Assembly (NCBI GenBank): GCA_015143295.1
Contig: CM026556.1
Span: 15,996,547 to 16,060,546, forward strand
Direction: 5' to 3'
Source: Tetracentron sinense
Taxonomy: Eukaryota; Streptophyta; Magnoliopsida; Trochodendrales; Trochodendraceae
DNA: 64,000 bases
The notes below the pieces were generated by a model. That model saw only the letters and a program-made list of their open reading frames with translations, did not search any database and was not told where the DNA came from. How positions within the stretch are numbered: the stretch's first letter is position 1; each line of letters opens with the position of its first letter. Positions 43,413-54,974 of this stretch are shown here, in pieces. The position numbers and the translations under genes were made by a program.

Positions 43413-46096
43413 TGTAGAGCCCCGGACCTTTTCACATTTAATGCATGACACTTTCGTTGCCATTTTGCCTTTAAAGAGGTATAATTAATAAATAAGGAAG
43501 AAATTGGAAATTCCGAAACGTTAGAAATGTTCCTTTTCGAAGTACGAACCCAACGCAAGTTCAATCGTCAAAATCGGACGAACGAGTCAAAAGATATGGC
43601 CAAAACAGTCTGGACCTGCAGGCAATCGATCACCGAGCATATGCACTTGAGGACGAGTTCTGGAGAGGCACTAAGGACATAGCTCGGAAGGCACTAAGGA
43701 CGTAGCTCGGAAGGCACTAAGGATGTAGCTCTGATAACGTGCTCTGACAACGTGCTCTGATAAGGCACAGACAACGTACTCTGATAACGTAGCTCTAACT
43801 CTGATAACGTATATGTTGTGCATCGGTTGTGCAACAGACAACGGGTACGTTGTACAGCAAACAACGTGTACGTTGTACAGCTCACGACGGGCACGTTGTA
43901 CATAAGACAACGGACAACGAGCTCAGCACTATTCACAGCACAACGAGCTCAGCACTATTCACAGCACAACGTGTTCAGCACTATTCACAGCACAACGAGC
44001 TCAGCACTATTCACAGCACAACGTGTTCAGCACTATTCACAGCACAACGAGCTCAGCACTATTCACAGCACAACGTGTTCAGCACTATTCACAGCACAAC
44101 GAGATCAGCACTATTCACAGCACAACGTGTTCAGCACTATTCATAGCACAACGTGTTTGGCACTATTCACAGCACAACGTGTTCGGCACTATTCACAGCA
44201 CAACGTGTTTGGCACTATTCACAGCACAACGTGTTCGGCACTCGTGTTTTTGCAGAAATTTCAGTAAGGGTATTATGGTCTTTTGGTCGGTTCACTCTTA
44301 CCTTAAGACTTTAACCCGAGCCTTTAGGGCTCATTCTCAACACTTAGAGGATTTGGGGGATTAGAAGAGAGGAGAAAGGGTTTCCTAAGCTAGGGTTTTA
44401 CTTTTGGAGAAGAATCAAAGGGGTTTTGAGACCCTAGATCACTTCAAGTCCGTTTTTTCTCCAAGATCACGGCTCAAGCACTCGTGGAGAGCGTTCCCCA
44501 AGCTAGGGCAGCACCTCACGGTCGTTTTTGGAAGGGGTTTCTTCCTCATTTCTTCAAGGTCGGTACTTCTTACTACCCTCCTAGTTATAGTTCCTCTTTT
44601 CCCTTTATTTCTTTTGATTTTCTTTCATTTACACATGTGCTATGAGATGGATGAATGTGAATGGTGAATGGAGATGGAATGGGCGATTGGATGCCAAGGG
44701 TTGTGTTGTGATGATTAAAATGGGGAGGGCATTGTATCCATAATAAACACACCTTTATGATGTGAGTAAACTCACCTAGAAAAGCATGATTTAGGTTTAA
44801 ATGAATAATGAATAATGAACACACCATGTTTGATGAAATGCCAAGGTGAATAAAATGAGTTGTAAATTAGGAAATGCATGCCTAATAAATTATGAATATT
44901 GCCAGGGCCTATGATAGTGTGTTTTCTTGCTTTCCCTAAATGATATGAATATTACATTGCTCAATCATTGATGTTATATGTGTTGTGAAATTACCCAAAT
45001 GTCATATTTAAATTTAAATGCAAGTATGTACACGGTTCCCACGAGCACGGCATGCATGACATGATTTATCGAGGTTTTCAAGAACATGGTTAGAGGTGGG
45101 ACATATCCTACGATATGTTTTACCTCGCTTTTCACAAGAAAACAAGAACCAACATTCCACGAGGGGTCTCCCCTCACTCACAAGTGCATATCATGAAGAA
45201 GGGCCTCCCTTCCCTCGCAAGTACATACATATCATGAAGAAGGGTCTCCCTTCCCTCGCAAGTGCATTGCATAAAGAAGGGTCTCCCTTCCCTCTCAAGG
45301 CATCTCTCAAGCGCATCTCACAAGGATATCTCACAAGTGTATCTCACAAGTTACATGATCACAAGCAAGCACGCATGACATGCATGACATGACACGTACG
45401 ACACGCTCGACAAGAACAAGTAAGACAAACACGACAAGCTTTCAAGTACGAAAAGATATTTCAAGCCAAGTCAAGTGCACGATGTTTTGAAGAGGTTTTA
45501 TCGGCTTTCTACGAAATACAAGCATGATTATAAATTGCTTTACTTCCTTGTATGGTATGAATTGTTTCCGTCTAACATATATGAATTGCTCCTGATTTAT
45601 GTATTGCCATTTTTATGCTATGACTATTGGTTAGTACTTGGTACCCGCTGAGTATTCCATGCTCAGCCGTACTTCTTATGTCGGTAGGTTTTGAGGGAGC
45701 TGCTGCTCCATTTGATGTTTGTGCTCCTGGTCCATGGGTGGAAGAGGAGTACGTCGAGGAGCCTTTGGAGGAACCTCCCGTAGAGGGTTATCAGTAGGTG
45801 GTGTTAGATTCTGAGTGGATTGGCTGTGGGTGAGCATGAATGATTATATCCATGTATTTTGGCGGGCATGTCCGCACTTTCTTTGTTTTGATTTCTTTGT
45901 ATTAAACTTGGACCATGTGTATATACTTAGAGGTTGTTAGACTTCCGCTGTGTTTTATAGTTATGTTTCCGCTGTCATCCTCTATTGTATATGCTCTGTG
46001 GGTTTTTGCAGGTTGGTTTGTCAAGCAAGTCATGTAAGCCATGATTAGTCATCCAAAGTTCACTCTAACTCCTAGGGTGGGTTTTGGGTCGCGACA
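43413..46096 (+). repeat. Tekay-N 3' LTR
   Basis: A 2684-bp copy of 35546-38234, ending GGGTCGCGACA. It differs by scattered substitutions and small repeat-length changes. Its MSAG-type ORF is open at 45678-45797 but begins MSVGFEG. Confidence 0.95.
45678..45797 (+). CDS. Short LTR-encoded ORF (MSAG type), Tekay-N 3' LTR
   Basis: Copy of 37816-37935; two changes near the start (MSVGF for MSAGS), core and stop unchanged. Same uncertainty about function. Confidence 0.45.
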   Translation: MSVGFEGAAAPFDVCAPGPWVEEEYVEEPLEEPPVEGYQ

Positions 46097-47561
46097 CATC
46101 CTAACCACCACACCCATTGATCTCTCCTACATCATTGTCCATTGTATGGATAATGCATTCTAGAGAAAATCAGGGTGTCTCCCTTTTGGTCAGACTCTGA
46201 CGAAAATCTTTAAATACTTCAATGTTCCTTTAGCTTCTCAGATAGATATTATCACCCCTGATGATTCCTCCATTTATAGTAAAGCAACCATTCAAAGAAT
46301 GGGCTATATCTGGAATGACTCCCAGAAGGTTTGGACTCCCAAACCCTCTGCTTCTCAGTCCTCCTCCCTTCCTTCCAGTACTCCAGCTCCTATTCATACT
46401 CCATCTATTCCTTTTTCTGCTCCCTCTTCATTTATTCCATCCTCTTCATCTGCACCCATAGCAGAACTTTAGGCTGAGCAGTAGCAAGCATCAGTGCCAG
46501 AGGAGGAACCCCAGGCTGAGCAGCAGCCAGTACCAGAAGAGGATCCTGCAAATGAGCTTCAGGGTGAGCAACACCCTAGAAATGAGTTACCTGACTGGTC
46601 TGATTTCGTGGATGCTAGAGAGATTCCAGAGAGCTCTCATAGACAGATGTCTCCTCACTATGAGGACCCTGGTCAGTTCTATGAGGTGCCCAGTAGTCCA
46701 GCAGCTTCAGATGAGCAGCTGAATATCATGGCAGGGTAGATTGCCTCCATGTCTTCCAGCTTGAAGCAGTTTCAGTTGGAAATGAGGATGAGCCAGCAGG
46801 CTTTTCAAGAGGAAATTAGAGCATCCCTGCTCTCCTTCATGACAGAATCAAGGGAAAAGCTTACAACCATTCAAATCAAATCAAGGGAAACTATTCAGAA
46901 TCTCCATTCCTCTACTCTCTCCCGGTTTGCAGCTCTTGAGTCTGAGATGAGCAAACTCCCCAAGGCAGTCCAGTCTTCTCTTGCCACGGTGCATAATGAT
47001 CTTAGAGAGTGTGCCAATGCCACCTACTCTGTCTTAGGGACAGTTAACATGGATACCTCAGTTACCAAAGATAGAGTTGACTCTGTGTCTTCCTTTCTTC
47101 ATAGATTAGGGGCAGAACAATCCGAAGAAAGTATCCGAATGGAGAAGGTCACAAAGACAATCCAAGGAATTGTAGAATCATCAGCTCTTCAGTTGAAGAC
47201 TCAAGACAAGCTTCTTTTGGATATGGCAGAGCATGACTCCATAGCTGCCTCAATTACCTTGCGGGCCACTGATGAGTTGAAGAAAATGAATCATTTTCTG
47301 GTGAGTCTGGCTAGTGGAGCCACTCCTTCTCAGCCTCCCTCTCAAGCTCCCTCTTCTTCCAAAGGCAAGAGACCAATGAAGGTAACCCCCTCCAAAAGGG
47401 GTCAAGCTACTGATTCCCCTATCATCTCCCTTCCTTCTGACTCAGATTCCACCTCCTCTTCCTCAGACTCCCATGATGACTCCGATCCAGCTAAGCCATC
47501 AGAAGATGTCCTCTCAAAGGTTGCAGACCTCATCAAAAAGCAGAAAGCAGATGGGCTGTAA

Positions 47562-48011
47562 TTTTTTTTATTTTTTGATGTTAACATAGGGGGAGAAATA
47601 TGAAATGTAATGAAAATTTAAATTCGATGATTGATGATAGGACATTTGAACCATTTGAATTATGATGTTTGAACCATTTGAATTGTGATGTTTTTTTTTT
47701 TTTTTTGCATCTTTGGCAGTACACACATAATGTCTTTCGCTTATGCAATTCTATTATTGTTTGGATCTAATATGTTGTGAAGAGAAATTAAAATTGAAAC
47801 TTATCTTTGTCGAACTTTTCTTGGTACATAACCAGGGTGATATATCCTTTAACTCATCATAAATATGCATCTAAATTATAACTGTGATTATTTTTACAAA
47901 TGCATATGCGTAGGGGGAGCTTACCTCAAAGTTTTTATGAAAAACATGTCGTGAGGGGGAGCTCAACCCAATTTCATTACATTGTTATGTCATCATCAAA
48001 AAGGGGGAGAT
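47562..48011 (+). other. Copia-II 3' untranslated region with four purine tracts
   Basis: GGGGGAG-type tracts at about 47588-47597, 47911-47919, 47953-47961 and 47998-48011. The last abuts the 3' LTR and is the likely priming site. A T-run lies at about 47692-47706. No gene. Confidence 0.85.
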
Positions 48012-49506
48012 TGTTAGCCTCAAGGTTACAGCCATGAGTACCCCTAATAATTTTGATAATAACATAACAATGAAATGAAAATATTTGGTACTAATGAAAC
48101 CATTTAAGTGCGTGACCATTTCAGATTACATAAGTTGATAGCACTCCAATCATAAAAAAAGATGGAAATTGTCCAAGAGGAAGTTCAACTCAATACAAGA
48201 TGACGATTCAAGAAGAGACCTTAGTCCAAGTCAAGACTATTGAAGACAAAATGCAAAATCACAAGACCCAAGTCAAGCCAAGATTATCTCTCATTTTTCT
48301 AAATGTATTATTCTGAGAATGTATAGGACTTATGTAAAAAGCCCTTAAAAGATAGGTGGAGTGAATAAGCTCAAGAACCATAGATTGACCATAGAAGCCT
48401 AGGACATCCTTTGAAATCAATTTAAGGCCCTAATGAATCATAAAAATATGATAAAAAGATAGCTAATTGACCTGAGAAATCAATCAAATCCCTTCGGTCT
48501 GATCCTAGACTGAGTTCAGTGTTTTTACTCTGAATTCGTCGACGAGTTATCTGGGTAGATTGAATTCGGTGACGAATTCATGATAGAATTTTGAAAAGTC
48601 TATTCTGTCTCATGAATTCGTCGACAAAATCTTTGGTTGGGTTAAGATTCGGAGACGAAGTCTTTTTAGGATTTTTTTGAAATCCAATTCTGTCTTTTGA
48701 ATTCGACGACAAACTCAAGTGGGAACTCCACTTCGTCGACGAAATCATGTCTGAAACAGAAAAGTTTCTGTAACGGCTAGTTTGCAACGGACCTAAAAGC
48801 ATTTAATGCTTCCCAATGAATCTATTGGATCAAATGCTATAAAAGGAGTTCATTTATGAATGAATATTAACTCTTGATCACTGCAATAACTCCCATTGAT
48901 CCCTCATTCATTGCTATTGATTTTCACTCACTCTCACACTTAGAAAATCCCCAAAAGCTTCTCTTGAGCTCATTCAAGTCTACTTTCTTGGAGAGACTTT
49001 ATTAGAGTTTGTATTTCACTCTTATCTAGCTCATTTAAGTAGCCTTCTGTTCAGATTTTCAATCCAAAACCTATTTATTGAGAGTAGTCAAGAATCCAAG
49101 ATTCTTGCACTGAAGTGGTTGCTTCAACAATATCAAGAGAGGGTTGTACTCTTGAAAGGTTTCAGCTCGGCCTAAAGGAGAGCTTGAAAGGTGATATCTC
49201 GACCTGTAAAGAGAGATTCTAAGGGTTTGGACTCCACCTGTGAAGGATCCTATACGATTAAGGAATTGTGGTGAATCCTCTAGCTGGAAGCTGAGGCGGG
49301 TAGTAGGCTGGTTTGCTGAACCTCGAGAACAAATCTTGAGTTTGCACTCTTCTTATCTCTTCTCTCTCTTTTAATATTCCATTGTTTTATCTTGTTGCAT
49401 ATTATACTCTATTCCGCTCTTTGAACTTGTAGTTCATACTTTTAATTTTTAAAAATCCGCCTTAGACCCTATTCACCCCCCCTTTAGGGTCATTACCTGG
49501 CAAACA
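48012..49506 (+). repeat. Copia-II 3' LTR
   Basis: A 1495-bp copy of 28013-29497 with TATAAAAG at 48838-48845 and C-rich end block. Followed by target duplicate TATTG at 49507-49511. Confidence 0.95.
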
Positions 49507-49511
49507 TATTG

Positions 49512-49934
49512 GACCCTCTGGAGGTCGAATAAGAGCTGGGAAGGGAGAGACCGAGGTGGAGGAAGGGATGGTGGAGTGTACAGGGGGTTTGCAGACTGTA
49601 AACTCGGAACTTGAAGATGTCAGTAGAATTTCTACCGACAAAGCGAAAACAGGCCAAAAAAAAGACGTCGGTAGAGGGTCTACCGACATCATGGATTTTA
49701 GTTTGAAATTTATGGCTGGGCCCTGCACACTTGGGTATATGGGACTATCCTAAGGGTTTTTGGGCTTTGTGGGCTTGGATTAAAGGGTTTGGGCCTATAG
49801 GCCATGGGCTTAGCTAGGTTTATGCTAGGGTTACCTAATGCTAAGGATTTTGACAAGGTGAAACCATAGTTAAAGGATTTTAACTACACTTAGATGGGTT
49901 TTTCTAGAGTTTGACTGGGGAGGCTTCCCTAGGT
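49512..49934. repeat. Second part of the palindrome right arm, after Copia-II
   Basis: Reverse complement of 27138-27560 with scattered substitutions. It completes the right arm begun at 27796. Similarity stops at CCTAGGT (49934), about 84 bp before the LTR start. Confidence 0.85.
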
Positions 49935-50018
49935 TGTGAGGGACTTGGTAGGGGAGGTAATCATAGTTAAGGGATTTTAACTACAGTTAGATGGGGTGTA
50001 AAAATCGGGTGCTTACAG

Positions 50019-50033
50019 CTGCCCCTCTTTGCT
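50019..50033 (-). other. TAT-M polypurine tract
   Basis: On the minus strand, AGCAAAGAGGGGCAGC immediately precedes the LTR start TGTAAGCACC. Confidence 0.75.
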
Positions 50034-50279
50034 GGAAAATGCCAAGGTTGGCGATTCGAACGACAAAGACTGGAATCATCCTATTTTTACACCGAGCTCG
50101 GATAACAGGGATGCAGAATGATGATGTGCATGCATGCAGTGCAAAAATAGTGAGTGCAATGTAGTGGCAAGGTACTGCTGGGGAAGGGCGAGTAGTTCAG
50201 ACTACTCACTTTGGATTGATGAATACAGGGATGGCATAGCCCAGAGGCGTCGGCCAGAAGGATTCGATCGAGTTTGATC

Positions 50280-50820
50280 GAAGAGACACACAGGGTGTCA
50301 AGAACACACAGGGTGTTGAGGGGGGTGACATGTGGGTAGTGTACATTGTAAAAGTACACACGGGATGTCGAGGACATGCGGGGTGTCGAAAGAGAGGACA
50401 TGCAGGTGGTATACGCTGTAAAGGTATACACGGGATGTCCAGGTCACACGGGGGTGTCGAAAGAGAGGACATACAGGTGGTACACGCTTTAAAGGTATAC
50501 CAGGATGTCGAGGACACACGGGGGTATCAAAAGGGAGGACATGTAGGTGGTATACACTTTAAAGGTATACACAGGATGTCGAGGACACGAGGTATCGAAA
50601 GAGAGGACATGCAGGTGGTATACGCTGTAAAGGTATACACGAGATGTCGCGGACACATGGGGGTGTCGAAAGGGAGGACATGCAGGTGGTATACCCTGTA
50701 AAGGTATACATGGGATGTCGGAGACACACGGGGGTGTCCAAAGAGAGGACATGCAGGTGGTATAAGCTGTAAAGGTATACACGGGATGTCGAGGACACAC
50801 AGGGTTTCGAAAGGGAGGCG
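50280..50820 (-). repeat. Minisatellite in TAT-M 3' region
   Basis: About eight units of roughly 70 bp (plus strand: GGTATACACGGGATGTCGAG...GTGTCGAAAGAGAGGACATG...CAGGTGGTATACGCTGTAAA). Variable tandem repeats here are a known trait of TAT/Ogre 3' untranslated regions. Repetitive open frames on both strands are by-products. Confidence 0.9.
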
Positions 50821-52611
50821 GTATGTCTAAGAGGTGCTAGCCGGATGATTGAAATGGTCGAGAGGTCGGATGATTGAAATGGTCGAGAGGCGCTGGATTT
50901 TGATCAAAGATGATGCTGAGGAGTTTGGTCACCAGAAGCATGATGCTATGCGTGGATGTCATGTAGGGGATAAAGGCGAGGATGCTTTCCCATGACTCTA
51001 TTGATTGTGACTGACGGGGATGCATGATGTCGGCTTCTTTTGCTTTGACTTGCTGTGGCTGCTCAGTGCAGGTTGGTACAATCTGGTCAGGAGGATACCA
51101 AAGAGTTTATTTTTGAAAACACTTTGTAAAAGGTTTTGGTCCTTTGTAAAAACTTTTTCTTTTAACAAAAGAATGTTCAACTAGCTATCAGTTTTGCCTG
51201 GAAAGTGCCCTAGTTAGGGCTTGGGGATCATGTATTCTGTCTTTCGCTCTTGGAGAGCAGATTATGACCTAGAAGCGGTTTTGTCACTGTTGAGGATGCT
51301 CACGGGTAGCCTGTTTGTTTTGTCACTGTTGGAGATCTAAACTCTGTTGGAGCCTAGTGTTGGAGAAGCTGCTCTTCCATGCCACCTGCTAGGGATTGTT
51401 GTAGGGGATTTATCTGGCTAGCTTGATTGCTGCCTGATGTTGTTGCCAAACTGCTCTTCAGGTTTTCTCTCTTTTTTTACCCTTGGAATGACCAAGTCAT
51501 GGGGTTCGCATAATTTTTGTGCAATGAGGCCATTTGCCGGTTTTCCTCATACCTGCGAAGCTGATTGATTTTTGTCCATTTTTTGCCCCTAATCACAAGA
51601 CTAGGTCTGGGGATCGCGTGATTTTTGCGCAATGAGGCCATTGCCGATTTTCACTCATGCCCGCGACTTACTGGGGAGGTTTTTTTTATGTAAAGGAAAA
51701 TAGGTCTTCTCCTGTCATAGCCCTGAATGGCGCTCTTCAAGGGTTTTGAGGATGATATTTCTGCTGGGGATTCAGATGTGAAATTGCACTTGCACTCGTA
51801 ATTCCTAAGGGATCGAGGAGGACATAGTAGGACAAAATGTAGGCTGAGGGAACAAGTTTGGGACACCCTGGGATTTCTCCTGTTTTGTAGTTGATTTGCT
51901 CTCCCTTGGAGGTTTTGGTTTGATATAATTGATTTTCACTTTCTAGGGAGGATTTTTTTGTTTTCAGGGGGATTTGTTTGCTTAAGGCCCGTGCCTTATG
52001 ATTCCCGGTGATGATTTTTTTTTTTAAATTTGGGGATGGGGGAGAGAGAGTGAGAGAGGTTGTCTCTGCTGGGGATAGAGAGGCTGTCTCTGCCCAAGGA
52101 GCGAGAGAGGTTGTCTTTACTGGGGATAGAGAGGTTGTCTCTGCCCGAGGATTTTGTTTTTCTGGAGAGATTATTTCTGCTGGGTAAAGAGTCTAGAGAG
52201 GTCGTCTCTGTGGGGAGTCTCTGATTGTTGAAATGTTTCGACTTCTATTTTGGGCTTTCTTTTGATATAAACTTTGTACCCATGTGAGTCGATTTGCTTG
52301 GGAAGTTGGGAGAGTTTGTCTCTGCTTGCGGAGTGAGGGACTCTGTTTGGGGAGAGTCGGGGAGTGGATACCCCATATGTGACGGCACCTGATTTGACAG
52401 GCTACCTACGTACCTTTGCAGGATCAGGTCATGTCATAGTTCGGGCCGATGCCATAAAGGGCGAGGGAGGGTGTCCCTGAAAAGTGTAATGAAAGAAGGG
52501 CTGTCAGGCTCAAGGGGCTAACTAGCGAGATTCATTTGATTTGTAAACGGGTTACAGGAAAGAGGGATGAAGAGTGTGCCAAGGATGGCCTCTTGTCATT
52601 TCCCAGAGAAA
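50821..52611 (-). other. TAT-M 3' region downstream of integrase
   Basis: No recognisable gene in about 1.8 kb. A near-duplicate pair sits at 50860-50890 (GATTGAAATGGTCGAGAGG). A pair of diverged copies around GCGTGATTTTTGCGCAATGAGGCCATT occurs at about 51510-51650. GAGAGGTTGTCTCTGC repeats lie at 52045-52220. Confidence 0.6.
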
Positions 52612-54015
52612 CTACAAGTGCAAAGCGCTTATCAGATCTAGACCATAAGCATAGTATCTTTTGACTTTGTCCATGTTGACGGGCTCGGGGAGGTCTTCAT
52701 CATCCATACGTCCGAGTTGAAGGGCACTGCCATAGAATTTGTCTCGAATGACGAATGGGCCTTCATAGTTGGGAGTGAACTTGCCCCTTGGGTCAGGGCG
52801 GTTTGGCAACATTTTTCGGAGGACCAGGTCACCGATCAAGATGTTTCTTGGCTTGAATTTCCTATTGAATGCCCTAGCCATGCACCTCTGATAGGCCTGA
52901 GAGTGGTTGATGGCTTTTAGTCGCCGTTCTTCGATTAGGTTCAACTGCTCATACCGGGTCTGTGCCAATTCCGCTTCTGAGAGCTCTGCTTTTATTAACA
53001 CCCGGAGTGATGGAATTTGTACTTCGACAGGGAGGACTACTTCTATACCATAGGCCAGAGCAAATGGTGTTGCTCCTGTTGAGGTTCGGATGGACGTTCT
53101 GTAGGCCTTGAGTGCATAAGGCAGCATCTCATGCGAGGTAGAGTACTTGGTTGCCATCTTCTCTATAATTTTGTTCAGATTCTTGTTAGCGGCTTCAACT
53201 ACAGCATTGGTCTGTGGCCTGTACGACGTAGAGTTGTGATGTTGGATCTTGAATTTCTGGCAGAGGTCAATCATCCCCTTGTTGCAGAAATTGAGAGCAT
53301 TGTCTGTTATAATCTCATATGGGACCCCATATCTGCAAATGATATCCCTTTTCAGAAAACACTGAACCATTGAGGCTGTGACGCTGGCATAAGAGGCTGC
53401 CTCGACCCATTTCACGAAATAATCGATTACTACCAGGATGAATCGATGTCCGTTTGATGCTTTCGGAGCTATGGGTCTGATGACGTCGATGCCCCAAGCC
53501 GAGAATGGCCAAGGAGTGGTGAGATTGTACAGCCTACTCGGTGGTGCATTTACCCCGTCAGCATAGATTTGGCATTGGTGGCACTTCTGTACATGCTTGC
53601 AACAGTCTAATTCCATGGTGGACCAGTAGTAGCCTAGCCTTAATATCTTTTTAGATAACATCAACCCGTTCATGTGTGGGCCGCAGGTTCCTCCGTGAAC
53701 TTCTTCGACTACCTGTGCTGCTTCACTGGTATTTAGGCATCTGAGCCAGAGTAGGTTTGATGACCTTTTGTACAAGATGCCCCCTGAGAGGACGAACTGA
53801 ATGGCCAGTCTTCTAATTGCCCGGTGGTCTGTTTTGGTAGCATCGAGAGGGAAGGTCCCGTCTTTGAGATACTGCTTGATGTCTGTATAACAAGGCTTGT
53901 GGTCCGATACTTCCTCGATCTGAAGGCAGTAGGCAGGCTGATCCTGTTGTTGAATTTTTATCAGCCAGAGCATGATGTCTGTAGGGATCTGTACCATAGA
54001 AGCGAGAGTGGCCAA
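52612..54015 (-). CDS. pol: TAT-M integrase
   Basis: 467 residues in the C-terminal part of the polyprotein. N-terminal residues 1-15 are the end of the RNase H-like domain (ATLASMVQIP). The zinc domain has H107, H114, C145 and C148. The core has D177 (WGIDVIRP), D238 (ITDNALNF) and E274 (VVEAANKN), giving DX35E. The C-terminal part (GDLVLRKM, GKFTPNYEGPFVI) is the usual DNA-binding region, with no chromodomain. This is the best preserved piece of TAT-M. Its first ATG is internal; intact relatives make it from the gag-pol polyprotein. Confidence 0.92.
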   Translation of the reverse strand: MATLASMVQIPTDIMLWLIKIQQQDQPAYCLQIEEVSDHKPCYTDIKQYLKDGTFPLDATKTDHRAIRRLAIQFVLSGGILYKRSSNLLWLRCLNTSEAAQVVEEVHGGTCGPHMNGLMLSKKILRLGYYWSTMELDCCKHVQKCHQCQIYADGVNAPPSRLYNLTTPWPFSAWGIDVIRPIAPKASNGHRFILVVIDYFVKWVEAASYASVTASMVQCFLKRDIICRYGVPYEIITDNALNFCNKGMIDLCQKFKIQHHNSTSYRPQTNAVVEAANKNLNKIIEKMATKYSTSHEMLPYALKAYRTSIRTSTGATPFALAYGIEVVLPVEVQIPSLRVLIKAELSEAELAQTRYEQLNLIEERRLKAINHSQAYQRCMARAFNRKFKPRNILIGDLVLRKMLPNRPDPRGKFTPNYEGPFVIRDKFYGSALQLGRMDDEDLPEPVNMDKVKRYYAYGLDLISALHL

Positions 54016-54974
54016 TGCGTCAGCGAATCTGTTCTGGTTCCTGCATCGATGGCTGAAGCTAATTCTTCTGAATTGACTGATTAGCAGATTGAGGTAGGCT
54101 AAGTACGGGACTAGCCTTACTTCTCAGATGGCCCAAGACTCATTTGCCTGGCAGATTACTAAAGATGAGTCACCGTAGACGTCTACCTCTTCAATCCCGA
54201 TGTCCAGGGCTTCTTTTAGTCTGGCTATGCATGCCTCGTACTCTGCTTAATTGTTGGAGCATCTGAACTTCAACTTGACTGAGATAGGGAGGTGTGCTCC
54301 TTTAGGCGAGATCAGGACTGCTCCTGCCCCATGCCCATGACTGTTGGCAGTTTCGTCAAAGTATAACTCCCAGCCAGAGTATTCTTGTTTGTCCACTTCC
54401 ATATACAAGATGGCTTCATCTAGAAACTGATCATATACAGACACGTAGTCCTGGGTCGGATTGTGGTCCAGGTGATCTGCTATCGCTTGTACCTTGATTG
54501 ACTTCTGAGTCATGTACGTGATGTCAAATTCAGATAACATCATAAGCCATCGGGCAATCCTTCCGGTGGTGGCTGAATTTTCCAGTAGATATTTCAGTGG
54601 GTCCATCCGGGAGATCAGAATTACCGGGTAGGAAAGCAGATAGTGCCGAAGATGTTGAGTTGCCTAGACCTGTGCCAGACATGTCTTCTCAAGAGGGCTA
54701 TACCGCTCTTCATACTCGAGCAGATGCTTACTGATGTAGTAGATGGCTTGCTTTATTCTGCCAGTCTCATCTTGTTGTGCCAGAATGCACCCCATGGAGG
54801 TTTCCTGTATCGAGATGTAGAGTAGCAGTGGGCACCCGGTGTAGGAGGCACAAGTACTGGAGGATTCAGAAGATACTGCTCTATTCTGTCAAAGGCTTCT
54901 TGGCATTCTGCTATCCAGATTGTCGACATGTTCTTTCGGAGAAGTTTGAAGATCAGCTCGCAGATCGGAGTTAA
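54016..54974 (-). pseudogene. pol: TAT-M RNase H and second RNase H-like domain, decayed
   Basis: 54247-54606 is open and begins at the end of the first RNase H (PLKYLLENSATTGRIARWLM, LSEFDITYMTQKSIKVQAIADHL). It continues with the second domain (WELYFDETANSHGHGAGAVLI, ISVKLKFRCSNN), stops at TAA 54247-54249 where a codon before AEYEACIA should be, then continues in the same frame with DVYGDSSLVICQANE and a TGA near 54127. The stretch 54607-54974 (ECQEAFDRIEQYLLNPPVL) is the RT-RNase H connection in a different frame from RT. Two RNase H domains in series are characteristic of the TAT/Ogre lineage. Confidence 0.8.

Larger units (their letters stand above)
35546..46096 (+). mobile_element. Tekay-N: complete Tekay/Del-type chromovirus (Ty3)
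   Basis: LTRs 35546-38234 and 43413-46096, target duplicate CATCC at 35541-35545 and 46097-46101. Order is initiator-Met primer site, gag, protease, RT, RNase H, integrase and C-terminal chromodomain-like segment, then polypurine tract. The LTRs are very similar, so it is the youngest layer here. Three in-frame stops and a probable intron separate the reading frames. It lies in the third ORF of Copia-II. Confidence 0.95.
34897..47561 (+). pseudogene. Copia-II third ORF, split by Tekay-N
   Basis: N-terminal part 34897-35545 and, after removing Tekay-N and one TSD copy, C-terminal part 46102-47561 in a continuous frame. Stops lie at 46161, 46470, 46482 and 46737. The start MPPRMKNA is followed by a lysine-rich stretch (PPKKKSRTDKGKE), as in Copia-I. 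A conserved plant-specific helical domain follows (FLNGQWTSHEGFDVV, VIDLTLSARLIHHIITYNLVPRAGG; then LPFGQTLTKIFKYFNVPL after the insertion), then a Pro/Ser-rich part, an EEEPQAEQQP acidic part, a coiled coil (46749-47320) and a serine-rich tail. No signal peptide or membrane segment seen. Function unknown. Confidence 0.75.
28013..49506 (+). mobile_element. Copia-II: Sirevirus-like element, interrupted by Tekay-N
   Basis: LTRs 28013-29497 and 48012-49506, target duplicate TATTG at 28008-28012 and 49507-49511. Order is primer site, gag, protease, integrase, RT, RNase H, spacer, third ORF and multiple polypurine tracts. LTR divergence is visibly higher than in Copia-I (five differences in the first ~118 bases), and the coding region has several stops and frameshifts, so it is older. 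Tekay-N sits inside the third ORF. Confidence 0.93.
25931..50018 (-). repeat. TAT-M left (3') LTR, interrupted by Copia-II
   Basis: On the minus strand it starts TGTAAGCACCCGATTTTTAC at 50018, right after a purine tract, and ends CCTGCACTCACA at 25931. Without Copia-II (28013-49506) and one target copy it is about 2.6 kb. It is rich in short complementary motifs (CTAGTC...GACTAG, GGTTGCTAACC) at 26340-26700. It contains the large palindrome 27138-49934. From 27139 onward it is unlike the right LTR. Confidence 0.75.

Noticed and set aside
50087-50800. Overlapping open frames with repeated CPRHPVYTF/YTTCMSSL on the minus strand and matching frames on the plus strand
   Set aside because: They only translate the ~70-bp minisatellite; no start context or domain.
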